A DNA stretch of 10,502 nucleotides from Candidatus Uhrbacteria bacterium (GCA_016205995.1 JACQSJ010000029.1:1-10502); one strand, 5' to 3'. Counted from the stretch's first letter, positions 1 to 5,275 are shown. Notes: generated from the sequence alone by a model not told the origin. Numbers and translations: made by a program.

Positions 1-29
1 CACGTCACCCGATTGAGTGGCGTGTTTTT
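1..29 (+). terminator. Intrinsic terminator of an upstream plus-strand gene
   Basis: Bases 1-8 pair with 17-24 (eight pairs, one of them G-U) around an 8-base loop, followed directly by five T residues. This is a standard Rho-independent terminator on the plus strand. It implies a rightward transcription unit ending just left of the window. The opposite strand lacks a T tract, so it probably does not serve the minus-strand gene at 100-285. Confidence 0.7.
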
Positions 30-34
30 GATTT

Positions 35-82
35 GCTCAGTCGTTGACTGAGCCGTTGGCGGGGGCACGATTGCCCTCCGCC
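35..82. repeat. Two hairpins downstream of the 61-residue ORF
   Basis: Bases 35-42 and 46-53 form a perfect 8-bp stem with a 3-base loop. Bases 58-66 and 73-82 form a 9-bp stem with one bulged T (position 77). They lie just past the stop of the minus-strand ORF at 100-285 and could mark its 3' end. Neither is followed by a T tract on either strand, so a role as an intrinsic terminator is unproven. They could instead stabilise the 3' end. Confidence 0.4.
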
Positions 83-99
83 GGCCGAAGCTTCGAAGG

Positions 100-285
100 C
101 TAGTAGGTGTCAGTGTCGTCGTGGCGAGAGTCGAACTTGTCGACCACCCTCCAGCACCCTCCGAAGAAGATGCCGACGGAACCGATGGTAATCAACGTCC
201 CGAGAACGGAGTCCTCGGGGAGGAAGACCATCCGGGCGGCGACGGCGCCCATGACAAGGACAGCGCCCAGAAAGACACGTTCCAT
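100..285 (-). CDS. Small two-helix membrane protein, unknown function
   Basis: This 61-residue protein has two hydrophobic stretches, about residues 3-22 and 27-46, joined by a short acidic turn (PEDS). It ends in a polar tail rich in Asp and Arg. It most likely forms a helical hairpin in the cytoplasmic membrane. I recognise no family. The start is supported by a GGAGG Shine-Dalgarno site 4 nt before the ATG and by a promoter at 337-365 giving a leader of about 45 nt. Codons end mostly in G or C, unlike smpB upstream. The gene follows smpB in the same orientation; I saw no clear terminator between them, so some read-through is possible. Overlapping plus-strand ORFs lack comparable signals. 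That it is a real gene is likely, but its function cannot be named. Confidence 0.65.
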   Translation of the reverse strand: MERVFLGAVLVMGAVAARMVFLPEDSVLGTLITIGSVGIFFGGCWRVVDKFDSRHDDTDTY

Positions 286-336
286 GGAACCTCCAGGCTC
301 TTGACCATGCGTCGTGCACGGATCAAAGAGGCCTCA

Positions 337-365
337 AATATACTCCTTTTTGACCAATAAATCAA
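337..365 (-). promoter_or_regulatory. Sigma70-type promoter of the 61-residue ORF
   Basis: On the minus strand TTGATT (360-365) and TATATT (337-342) are separated by exactly 17 nt. The predicted start is near 330, about 45 nt upstream of the ATG at 285. The promoter lies just after the smpB stop codon. Confidence 0.6.
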
Positions 366-374
366 GAGCTCCGC

Positions 375-821
375 CTAATTCCCCTTGAGTTTCTCGCGAA
401 TATCTCGCTGTACATCGCGCTTCTTGATGGCCTCCCGTTTCTCGTATTGTTTCTTTCCGCGAGCGACTGCGAACTCGAGTTTCACCAGATCCCCTTTTGT
501 ATAAATCGATAACGGGACCAACGTAAGACCCTCTTGCCCCTTCTTCCCAACCAGTCGGCTTAGCTCACGACGATGAACAAGCACTTTCCGATCCCGGTTC
601 GCATCGTAGTCTTCTTGTTTCCCTGCCGGTTTGTACGCGGCGATAAACGAGCCCTTCAACCAAAGCTCACCGCCTTGGATATGCAGGAACGCCCCTTTGA
701 GTTGTGTATGTCCCGCCTTCACACTCTTCACCTCCGCCCCCGTCAATTTCAACCCACCCTCAAGCGTCTCGAGGATCTCATAGTCAAACCTGGCTTTTTT
801 GTTAATGGCGAGCGTGGGCAT
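375..821 (-). CDS. smpB: SsrA-binding protein SmpB
   Basis: SmpB binds tmRNA (SsrA) and brings it to stalled ribosomes for trans-translation, which tags the incomplete peptide and frees the ribosome. The 148-residue product has the usual family length. It shows the typical N-terminal order: NKKARFDYEI near residues 7-16, then TGAEVKSVKAG (27-37), GAFLHI, and the core segment ending GKKQYEKREAIKKRD (about 122-136). The basic C-terminal tail, which enters the decoding channel, is present. No Shine-Dalgarno site precedes the ATG. The start sits 10 bp from a long inverted repeat (831-933) that would lie in the 5' leader if transcription begins near 943. It is divergent from infC. The ssrA gene itself is not in this window. 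Confidence 0.97.
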   Translation of the reverse strand: MPTLAINKKARFDYEILETLEGGLKLTGAEVKSVKAGHTQLKGAFLHIQGGELWLKGSFIAAYKPAGKQEDYDANRDRKVLVHRRELSRLVGKKGQEGLTLVPLSIYTKGDLVKLEFAVARGKKQYEKREAIKKRDVQRDIREKLKGN

Positions 822-830
822 AAGTGCACA

Positions 831-933
831 CGTGTGCGGATAGGAGAAATTTGTTCTCGACGATGGAGGGAGGCTTGTTGTCTAGCGCCGACCGGCTCCG
901 TCGTCGAGAACAAATTTCTCCTATCCGCACACG
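831..933. repeat. Long inverted repeat (38-bp arms) between smpB and infC
   Basis: Bases 831-868 are complementary to 896-933 over 38 positions. The only exception is T864 against G900, a G-U wobble if transcribed rightward and an A-C mismatch if leftward. The loop is 27 nt (869-895). A 12-bp palindrome, GCACACGTGTGC, overlaps the left end (826-837). Flanking bases 816-828 (GGGCATAAGTGCA) resemble 933-944 (GGGCTAAGCGCA), with one indel and one substitution, hinting at an imperfect target duplication. It contains no credible ORF. It could be a MITE-like element, a structured smpB leader, or a duplicated divergent control region. Confidence 0.85.
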
Positions 934-964
934 GGCTAAGCGCAGGGCTAGTATAGTCGATTGC

Positions 965-993
965 TTGTCATTTTTCACCTTTTTTCTTATACT
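965..993 (+). promoter_or_regulatory. infC promoter, nearly leaderless
   Basis: TTGTCA (965-970), a 17-nt spacer and TATACT (988-993) make a near-consensus sigma70 promoter. The expected start is near position 1000, only about 5 nt before the infC ATG at 1005, leaving no room for a Shine-Dalgarno site. Confidence 0.75.
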
Positions 994-1004
994 CTCAGAC
1001 ATCT

Positions 1005-1556
1005 ATGCGTATTCATCGCCATCGAATCCGAAGACCCACCCTGAACGTTACCCAATATCGGGTGAACCAAAAGATCAAAAGCCCTGAGGTCCGTGTCATC
1101 GGATTGGAGGGCGAGGCGCTTGGCGTGCTTCCCATCGAGGAAGCGATTAAGCTGGCGGAGGCTAAAGAAATGGATCTCGTCGAAGTCTCGCCAAAGGCCG
1201 AGCCGCCGGTGTGCAAAATCCTCGACTACGGCCAGTTTAAGTACCAGAAAGAAAAGGAAGCCAAAAAGAGCAAGGCGCAGTCCGCCGAAGTCGACATCAA
1301 GGGCATACGCCTCTCTGTGCGTATCGGCGTAGGAGATCTCCAAGTTCGTCTCAAGCAGGCACTCAAGTTCCTCGAGCAAGGGGATAAAATCCGTGTGGAG
1401 CTTCCCTTGCGTGGTCGAGAGAAGGCGCATCGCGATGTGGCTCAGCAGGTCATGGTGGACTTCCTCGAGCAGGTCAAAGCCGTCTACCCTGTGCGCATCG
1501 AACAAGAGAGCAAGTACGTTGCAGGCCGGTTCACCATGGTCGTCGCCCGCGCTTGA
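1005..1556 (+). CDS. infC: Translation initiation factor IF-3
   Basis: IF-3 binds the 30S subunit, keeps it apart from 50S and proofreads the start codon and initiator tRNA. The 183-residue protein has the complete two-domain layout. The N domain begins around YRVNQKIKSPEVRVI (18-32) and includes DLVEVSPKAEPPVCKILDYGQFKY (about 57-80). A lysine-rich linker follows, then the C domain, with KIRVELPLRGRE (about 128-139) and a closing segment near GRFTMVVARA. A basic N-terminal extension of about 15 residues precedes the first domain. The ATG at 1005 is favoured because the promoter places the transcript start about 5 nt upstream. It is the first gene of the conserved infC-rpmI-rplT order. Its TGA stop lies inside the -35 box of the rpmI promoter. 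The long antisense ORF here is a shadow. Confidence 0.97.
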   Translation: MRIHRHRIRRPTLNVTQYRVNQKIKSPEVRVIGLEGEALGVLPIEEAIKLAEAKEMDLVEVSPKAEPPVCKILDYGQFKYQKEKEAKKSKAQSAEVDIKGIRLSVRIGVGDLQVRLKQALKFLEQGDKIRVELPLRGREKAHRDVAQQVMVDFLEQVKAVYPVRIEQESKYVAGRFTMVVARA

Positions 1557-1581
1557 CACAAAGCCACCTTATCGATATACT
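1553..1581 (+). promoter_or_regulatory. Internal promoter for rpmI-rplT
   Basis: A perfect TTGACA (1553-1558), a 17-nt spacer and TATACT (1576-1581) lie in the infC-rpmI gap. The infC stop codon TGA is embedded in the -35 hexamer. The predicted start near 1588 leaves a leader of about 16 nt before rpmI. It would let the two ribosomal proteins be made independently of IF-3. Confidence 0.75.
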
Positions 1582-1603
1582 TTCGCCGCATTTCAAACCT
1601 CTT

Positions 1604-1804
1604 ATGGCCAAGCAAAAAACTCACAAAGCTTTCTCCTCCCGCGTGAAAATCACTGGTACTGGCAAGGTGCTCAAGCGCACAGCTGGTCAGGATCACTTCA
1701 ACGGACGAGAATCAGGAAAGACCACTCGTAACAAGCGCTCTGACAAGACATTCTCCAGCGCCCACCGACGAGCCATTAAGACACTCATGCCAAACAGCCA
1801 ATAA
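1604..1804 (+). CDS. rpmI: 50S ribosomal protein L35
   Basis: This is the small basic large-subunit protein bL35. The 66-residue product has the typical opening MAKQKTHKAFSSRVKITGTG and the core GKVLKRTAGQDHFN, and is rich in Lys and Arg. The ATG at 1604 gives the normal family length and N terminus; an in-frame TTG at 1553 lies inside the promoter's -35 box and is rejected. No Shine-Dalgarno site is visible in the short leader. It is followed by rplT after a single base, so the pair is co-transcribed and probably translationally coupled, which is the usual arrangement for these two proteins. Confidence 0.96.
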   Translation: MAKQKTHKAFSSRVKITGTGKVLKRTAGQDHFNGRESGKTTRNKRSDKTFSSAHRRAIKTLMPNSQ

Positions 1805-1805
1805 T

Positions 1806-2150
1806 ATGCCTCGAGTCAAACGTGGGACACAGCACATCAAGCGTCGCAAGAGCTTGATGGAGAAGACCAAGGGCATGATGTGGGGACGCAAGTCCAAGAT
1901 CCGTCTGGCGCGCCCAGCCATGCTGAAAGCCGGCGTCAACGCCTTCCGCGACCGTCGCAACAAGAAGCGTAGCTACCGCCGCCTCTGGCAAGTCCGCCTT
2001 AACGCCGCGCTTCGACCTCTTGGAACAAGTTACTCTCGATTCATGGATGGCCTCAAGAAAGCGGGCATCGGGCTGGATCGCAAGGTCCTCTCGCAACTTG
2101 CAAAAGACCAACCAGCCGTCTTCATGAAAATTGTTGAAAAGATAAAATAA
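1806..2150 (+). CDS. rplT: 50S ribosomal protein L20
   Basis: bL20 is an early-binding 23S rRNA protein needed for 50S assembly. In E. coli it also represses its own operon, though no such leader element is evident here. The 114-residue product is full length. It shows MPRVKRG at the N terminus, a very basic long N-terminal helix region (about 8-60) including FRDRRNKKRSYRRLW, and the globular part with SYSRFMDGLKKAGIGLDRKVLSQLA (about 76-100). It starts 1 bp after the rpmI stop and ends directly at an intrinsic terminator (2149-2170), closing the infC-rpmI-rplT unit. Confidence 0.97.
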   Translation: MPRVKRGTQHIKRRKSLMEKTKGMMWGRKSKIRLARPAMLKAGVNAFRDRRNKKRSYRRLWQVRLNAALRPLGTSYSRFMDGLKKAGIGLDRKVLSQLAKDQPAVFMKIVEKIK

Positions 2151-2170
2151 AAACGCCTCCGGGCGTTTTT
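2149..2170 (+). terminator. Intrinsic terminator of infC-rpmI-rplT
   Basis: A 9-bp stem (2149-2157 with 2162-2170) closes on a TCCG tetraloop, and its right arm ends in TTTTT. It begins within the rplT stop codon. The A-rich left arm could allow weaker activity in the other direction, but no minus-strand gene ends here. Confidence 0.85.
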
Positions 2171-2182
2171 GCTTTAAGTCCT

Positions 2183-2211
2183 TTGACAGGCTCTCACAAA
2201 ACTGTTAGCCT
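2183..2211 (+). promoter_or_regulatory. Promoter and leader of the 184-residue membrane protein
   Basis: A perfect TTGACA (2183-2188), a 17-nt spacer and a weak -10, TAGCCT (2206-2211), preceded by TG in the extended -10 position. The start would be near 2218, giving a leader of about 67 nt. The leader contains a 5-bp hairpin (2253-2257 with 2263-2267) and an AGGAG site at 2273-2277, 7 nt before the ATG. Confidence 0.5.
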
Positions 2212-2284
2212 CTCGTCTTGGTCTCAATGGCCAGGAGTGGTTCCCTTCACCCGCCTCCGCGAGAGGCACTGCAGGAGACAGAAG

Positions 2285-2839
2285 ATGTCCGAAGATCCCA
2301 ACGCCACCGATCCCCAGATCAGGATCAAGACCAAGCCCGGCAACTCCAACCGAACGGCCACCGTCGCCGGAGCGATCACGGGGGCGGTCGTCGTCCTCGC
2401 AGCAGTCCTCTGGTGGAACAACTGGAGGTACGAGCAGGTCCAGCAGGAAGCCGCGACTCAGTCCGTGCCGACCCAGGCCGCGGAGGCACAGGCCGACGAG
2501 GACGACGCCGCGCCCCAGTCGCAGGCGGCCGAAGACGGCGAGAGCACGAGCGACCCCGAAGCAGTGGAATCGACGCCGGCCGTGCAGGTGCGGCCCGAGC
2601 CGACCGCCGCGGCGCAGCCCGAGTCGACCACGGCCCCGGCGGCCGAACTGCCCGTCGTCGCCGAAACCGCGACCCTCGCCGCCGACCCCACCCTCTGCAC
2701 CTTCATCGATGGCAACCGCCCGCAGGTGGGCGAGAAGTTCATCGTGAAGTGCAAGGAGGGCGAGTACATCGCCCTGGCCGAGTACAAGGGCAACGGCATC
2801 TTCGCCTACAGCGGCTTCGAGTCGCACGACCCCAACTGA
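2285..2839 (+). CDS. Membrane-anchored Ala/Pro/Glu-rich protein, unknown function
   Basis: The 184-residue product has a short polar N terminus, one hydrophobic helix at about residues 26-44, a long low-complexity acidic segment rich in Ala, Pro, Glu and Ser (about 50-130), and a small folded-looking C-terminal region (about 134-184). That region contains Cys138 and Cys156, which could form a disulfide if it is extracytoplasmic. The layout suggests a domain held away from the membrane on a flexible stalk. I do not recognise the C-terminal domain. The start is fixed by an AGGAG site 7 nt upstream. About 85% of the first 60 codons end in G or C (hand count), well above rpmI. It has its own promoter and a terminator at 2858-2884, so it is a single-gene unit. 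The Arg-rich overlapping plus-strand ORF and the long antisense ORF are shadows. Confidence 0.8.
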   Translation: MSEDPNATDPQIRIKTKPGNSNRTATVAGAITGAVVVLAAVLWWNNWRYEQVQQEAATQSVPTQAAEAQADEDDAAPQSQAAEDGESTSDPEAVESTPAVQVRPEPTAAAQPESTTAPAAELPVVAETATLAADPTLCTFIDGNRPQVGEKFIVKCKEGEYIALAEYKGNGIFAYSGFESHDPN

Positions 2840-2857
2840 CCTTCCCGAGGTCACGCT

Positions 2858-2884
2858 CCCATCCCAAGGATGGGATTTTAATTT
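2858..2884 (+). terminator. Intrinsic terminator after the 184-residue protein gene
   Basis: A perfect 7-bp stem (2858-2864 with 2868-2874) with a 3-base loop is followed by ATTTTAATTT. It sits between two convergent genes, and its T-rich tail covers the end of the minus-strand gene at 2878. On the minus strand the hairpin lacks a T tract, so it mainly serves the plus-strand gene. Confidence 0.8.
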
Positions 2885-3228
2885 GCCTTCTTAAAACTCA
2901 CCTTGAACACGGGGTACCAGGTCTGGTCGTATTCATCTTTTATCTCGACCGTCTCGTTCTTGACGTACATGTTAAGCGCCTGGTCGGCCAGGAGCTCCTG
3001 GTCGGTCTCGATCTCGACCTTCAACTCCTCAAGCTCGGCCACGTCTGAATTCCCGGCTCGCACATCCTGCTCGATCCCCTTCTTTTCCTCGCGCAAGGTC
3101 TTCATCTCTTCCACGATCTCTTTATGGCGGGAAGAGTGCGTAAGCTCATCTTTGAGCACCTTATTTATTTCCTTGCGGCGCTTTTTGTTCTTCTCAAGGC
3201 GATGATAAATGTCTTCGAGGTTTGGCAT
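2878..3228 (-). CDS. Short coiled-coil protein, unknown function
   Basis: The 116-residue product is highly charged. Heptad-like Lys/Glu/Leu patterns run from about residue 3 to 85, so one or two coiled-coil helices are expected. A shorter C-terminal segment (about 88-116) has alternating hydrophobic and charged residues (YVKNETVEIKDEY, then WYPVFKVSF), which suggests beta strands. There is no signal peptide or membrane helix, so it is probably cytoplasmic. I recognise no named family. The ATG at 3228 lies 2 nt from the predicted transcript start of an extended -10 promoter (3237-3245). AGGAG occurs just upstream, but 3 nt from the ATG and at the very edge of the transcript. It is divergent from the pseudouridine synthase homologue and convergent with the gene at 2285-2839. 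Confidence 0.8.
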   Translation of the reverse strand: MPNLEDIYHRLEKNKKRRKEINKVLKDELTHSSRHKEIVEEMKTLREEKKGIEQDVRAGNSDVAELEELKVEIETDQELLADQALNMYVKNETVEIKDEYDQTWYPVFKVSFKKAN

Positions 3229-3236
3229 AGGCTCCT

Positions 3237-3245
3237 ATGATATCA
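3237..3245 (-). promoter_or_regulatory. Extended -10 promoter of the coiled-coil gene
   Basis: On the minus strand the block reads TGATATCAT, a TGn extended -10. No -35 match is seen. The start would be near 3230, about 2 nt before the ATG at 3228. It lies back to back with the plus-strand promoter at 3252-3260. Confidence 0.5.
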
Positions 3246-3251
3246 CGCGTG

Positions 3252-3260
3252 TGCTACACT
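3252..3260 (+). promoter_or_regulatory. Extended -10 promoter of the RsuA/RluB-like gene
   Basis: TGCTACACT is an extended -10 without a recognisable -35. The start would be near 3267, about 3 nt before the ATG at 3270. It is divergent from the promoter at 3237-3245, so the two genes share a region of about 40 bp. Confidence 0.5.
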
Positions 3261-3269
3261 TTATCCACT

Positions 3270-3938
3270 ATGTCCAACGCTATGCGCGTCAACAAGTACC
3301 TTGCCCAGAATGGCTACTGTTCGCGGCGGGAAGCAGACCGCCTCATTGCGGCTGGAAAAGTTTTTATCAACGACGTTCCGGCCGGGCTGGGCGATCAGGT
3401 GAGCGAGGAAGATATCGTGCGAGTTGAGGGACGGGCTCGATTAGCTCGCAAAGAAAACGTCTACATCCTCCTGCACAAACCGATCGGCTACTCGACCTCT
3501 GGGCGCGAGAATAACGTCCTGGAGCTCATCGACTCCCCTGAACGCGTCTTCCCCGTCGGGCGACTGAGCCAGCAAACCACCGGACTCCTCTTGCTTACGA
3601 ACGATGGCACGCTCGCCAACCGCCTCATGAACCCCCGCTACGAAATCGAGCAAGAGTACGTCATCGACGTCGAACCGACGATCCGGACCATCGACCTGGG
3701 GCGCTTCCAAAAACTCGGCAAGACACGCCTCCTCTCCCCGACCCGATTCGCGGTGATCTTACGTGACGGCCAGCAACGCGAGCTGGTCTTGATGTGCGAG
3801 GAGCTTGGCTACCAAATCCTCAATCTCATGCGCACGCGCCTGGGCAGTCTCAAAATGCCCACCACCTATCCCGAAGGCAGCGCCAGACATCTGACAGAAA
3901 AGGAAGTCCGGGATCTCAAGAAACTGGTGAGTCGATAA
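3270..3938 (+). CDS. RsuA/RluB-type pseudouridine synthase homologue, catalytic Asp replaced
   Basis: Family members isomerise uridine to pseudouridine in 16S or 23S rRNA. The 222-residue product has an N-terminal S4 RNA-binding domain (about 5-60; MRVNKYLAQNGYCSRREADRLI) and then the synthase domain, with LLHKPIGY (67-74), GRLSQQTTGLLLLTNDG (97-113) and YEIEQEY (124-130). In active enzymes motif II reads GRLD, and that Asp is the invariant nucleophile; here residue 100 is Ser (AGC, 3567-3569). The later basic motif, EGRNREVRR in RluB, reads DGQQRELVL (166-174), losing the Arg pair. The reading frame is intact, so this may be an rRNA-binding protein without isomerase activity. The start at 3270 follows from the promoter; MRVNKY at 3282 is an alternative. 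The frame opens earlier, at 3237, but that part overlaps the promoter. Confidence 0.9.
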   Translation: MSNAMRVNKYLAQNGYCSRREADRLIAAGKVFINDVPAGLGDQVSEEDIVRVEGRARLARKENVYILLHKPIGYSTSGRENNVLELIDSPERVFPVGRLSQQTTGLLLLTNDGTLANRLMNPRYEIEQEYVIDVEPTIRTIDLGRFQKLGKTRLLSPTRFAVILRDGQQRELVLMCEELGYQILNLMRTRLGSLKMPTTYPEGSARHLTEKEVRDLKKLVSR

Positions 3939-3940
3939 TC

Positions 3941-3973
3941 AAAAAGCCCACACCGTATTGGTGAGGGCTTTTT
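3941..3973. terminator. Bidirectional terminator between the RsuA/RluB-like gene and tRNA-Asp
   Basis: AAAAAGCCC and GGGCTTTTT flank an inner stem (ACACC with GGTG). The hairpin ends in T tracts on both strands. It lies 2 bp after the plus-strand stop and abuts the CCA end of the minus-strand tRNA, so it can end both convergent transcripts. Confidence 0.85.
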
Positions 3974-4050
3974 GGCGGATCGGACGGGATTCGAACCCGC
4001 GATCTTCTCCGTGACAGGGAGACGTGTTAACCGGGCTACACCACCGATCC
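3973..4050 (-). tRNA. tRNA-Asp (GTC anticodon), CCA encoded
   Basis: Read on the minus strand, the cloverleaf is complete. It has a 7-bp acceptor stem (GGATCGG with CCGATCC), a D arm (GTGT with ACAC, loop with GG), an anticodon stem TCTCC with GGAGA and loop CTGTCAC giving anticodon GTC, a short variable region AGATC, and a T arm GCGGG-TTCGAAT-CCCGT. Discriminator G is followed by a genomically encoded CCA (3973-3975). G at the discriminator and GTC in the anticodon fit aspartate identity. An extended -10 lies upstream at 4074-4082, and the bidirectional terminator follows immediately. Confidence 0.97.
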
Positions 4051-4073
4051 ATCAGTCGCCTTAGAGCGACGGC

Positions 4074-4082
4074 ATGATAACA
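4074..4082 (-). promoter_or_regulatory. Candidate extended -10 promoter of tRNA-Asp
   Basis: On the minus strand the block reads TGTTATCAT, a TGn extended -10 with a weak TTGCGT about 18 nt further upstream. The start near 4067 would leave a 5' leader of about 16 nt to be removed by RNase P. Confidence 0.5.
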
Positions 4083-4161
4083 CAAGGGCTTTTAGGCACG
4101 CAACCCTTCCATCACCCATTGTATAACCGTAGACCGGAGACCTGACCCCTACATGCGAATC

Positions 4162-4190
4162 TTTACAAACCCTGTCTATTGGTCTACATT
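4162..4190 (+). promoter_or_regulatory. Promoter and leader of the GxxH-motif protein gene
   Basis: TTTACA (4162-4167), a 17-nt spacer and TACATT (4185-4190). The start is expected near 4197. The leader of about 31 nt carries a perfect 6-bp hairpin (4198-4203 with 4207-4212) and then GGAGGA (4215-4220), 7 nt before the ATG at 4228. Confidence 0.6.
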
Positions 4191-4227
4191 CGTTTCTCCC
4201 GATTTCATCGGGACGGAGGAACCCCTC

Positions 4228-5268
4228 ATGCACAAGAACCCTCTGCAAGTCCTGGCCTGGCTCATCCCCGTGTTGCTGGCCACCTACATCCTCGTATTCG
4301 ATGTCGATCTGACGCCCAGCCACGTCGTGCCCGCGCAGGCCGACACGCCTGATCCCAAGACCCGCACGGTCCCCATCAGCTTCCCAGTCGAAGCCCTCAA
4401 CCAGGACTGGGAGGACACGGGCTGGGTGGCCGTCGACATCCTGGCACGCCAGAAAGGCATCTTCCAGTACCTGGGCATCATCCAGGACAGCGACACCCTC
4501 GAGCCGTGGACCGACGAGTACTTCCGCGCACTGCTGCATCGGCGCGAACGCGCTCGGGAGTTCGCCGCCTCCCACGCCCCGCACATCACCGTGATCGGCC
4601 AGGTCCACCGCCTGGAACTGGAAAGGCACACGCAGCAGATGGGCCAGAACGTGGACCAAGCACAGGCCTGGGTCTACCACCGGATCCTCGAGAACCGTAC
4701 GGCGGGAAGTGTCCTGTTCGTGGAAGGCTTCCCCTACGACGGCGTGCCGGTGACGCTCGGGCGTCTCGATGAGATCTCGAGCACGAACCGGGAAGCCCTG
4801 ATCGACGCCATCACTGTGCAGGACTACGAGACCCGGGACGCGCGCATAGCGATCTTGGTCCTTCACCCAGACCTTCCGGTCTTCGGTGCGGAAGAGTGGC
4901 CGCTCTTGGGCCACTTCCAAGCCCTCCGGTTCGAACGCGACATCCTCCAGGGCGTGCTGGGCGAGAAGTACTGGGAGAGGAATACCCACGATCACGACCT
5001 TACCCGGCGCGGTGTGGCAGGCCTCTCCGACGCGGACCGTGGCCGGCTGGAGATGTCCCGCTCCTGCGAGAGCGCGTTCATGCGGCTGCGAAGCGAACTG
5101 GCGCTGATCCTAGCCCTCGAGCACCTCGAGCGCACCGGTGGATCTCACGCAATCATCGTGATGGGCGCGATGCACGGCCCGCAGATCGAATCCATCAACA
5201 CCACCTACGGAGCCGACCTCATCTACCTGCCCCCGCCGGAGGAATTCCTCCGCCACATCGACGAGTGA
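4228..5268 (+). CDS. Membrane-anchored protein with GxxH motifs, TIKI/TraB/ChaN-like (tentative)
   Basis: The 346-residue protein begins with a hydrophobic segment (about 8-25), a signal anchor that should place the rest outside the membrane. The body contains two GxxH motifs: GQVH at 124-127 after a beta-strand-like ITVI, and GAMH at 313-316 after AIIVM. Glu166 lies between them in VLFVEGF, and GAEEW is at 220-224. Paired GxxH motifs with conserved acidic residues typify the TIKI/TraB/PrgY/ChaN/EreA superfamily, whose members include proposed metal-dependent hydrolases. That assignment is from motif pattern alone. The ATG at 4228 is preferred over the in-frame ATG at 4153 because the promoter and GGAGGA site lie between them. 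About 84% of the first 55 codons end in G or C. It is a single-gene unit with a terminator at 5276-5297. The 319-residue antisense ORF is a shadow. Confidence 0.8.
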   Translation: MHKNPLQVLAWLIPVLLATYILVFDVDLTPSHVVPAQADTPDPKTRTVPISFPVEALNQDWEDTGWVAVDILARQKGIFQYLGIIQDSDTLEPWTDEYFRALLHRRERAREFAASHAPHITVIGQVHRLELERHTQQMGQNVDQAQAWVYHRILENRTAGSVLFVEGFPYDGVPVTLGRLDEISSTNREALIDAITVQDYETRDARIAILVLHPDLPVFGAEEWPLLGHFQALRFERDILQGVLGEKYWERNTHDHDLTRRGVAGLSDADRGRLEMSRSCESAFMRLRSELALILALEHLERTGGSHAIIVMGAMHGPQIESINTTYGADLIYLPPPEEFLRHIDE

Positions 5269-5275
5269 CCCACGC

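Noticed and set aside
121..360. 79-residue acidic plus-strand ORF opposite the small membrane protein
   Set aside because: No Shine-Dalgarno site or promoter, and the frame crosses the minus-strand gene's leader and promoter. The minus-strand frame has coherent hydrophobic segments and initiation signals.
831..933. Inverted repeat read as an intrinsic terminator or tmRNA fragment
   Set aside because: It is not followed by a T tract, no convergent gene ends there, and no tmRNA tag reading frame or tRNA-like acceptor arm is visible.
831..933. Invertible promoter switch
   Set aside because: The segment between the arms is only 27 nt and carries no promoter-like elements, and no recombinase gene is nearby.
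987..1559. 190-residue minus-strand ORF opposite infC
   Set aside because: IF-3 is unambiguous on the plus strand over the same bases; the antisense frame has no motif or initiation signal.
2174..2854. 226-residue minus-strand ORF and a 276-residue Arg-rich plus-strand ORF (2218-3048)
   Set aside because: Both overlap the better supported gene at 2285-2839. They have extreme low-complexity composition, no Shine-Dalgarno site, and the plus-strand one reads through the terminator at 2858-2884.
4036..4995. 319-residue ORF on the minus strand opposite the GxxH-motif gene
   Set aside because: It is antisense to a gene with a signal anchor, promoter, Shine-Dalgarno site and terminator, and runs into the tRNA-Asp region. 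High GC3 on the plus strand removes stop codons from the antisense frame, and the protein has no recognisable motif.
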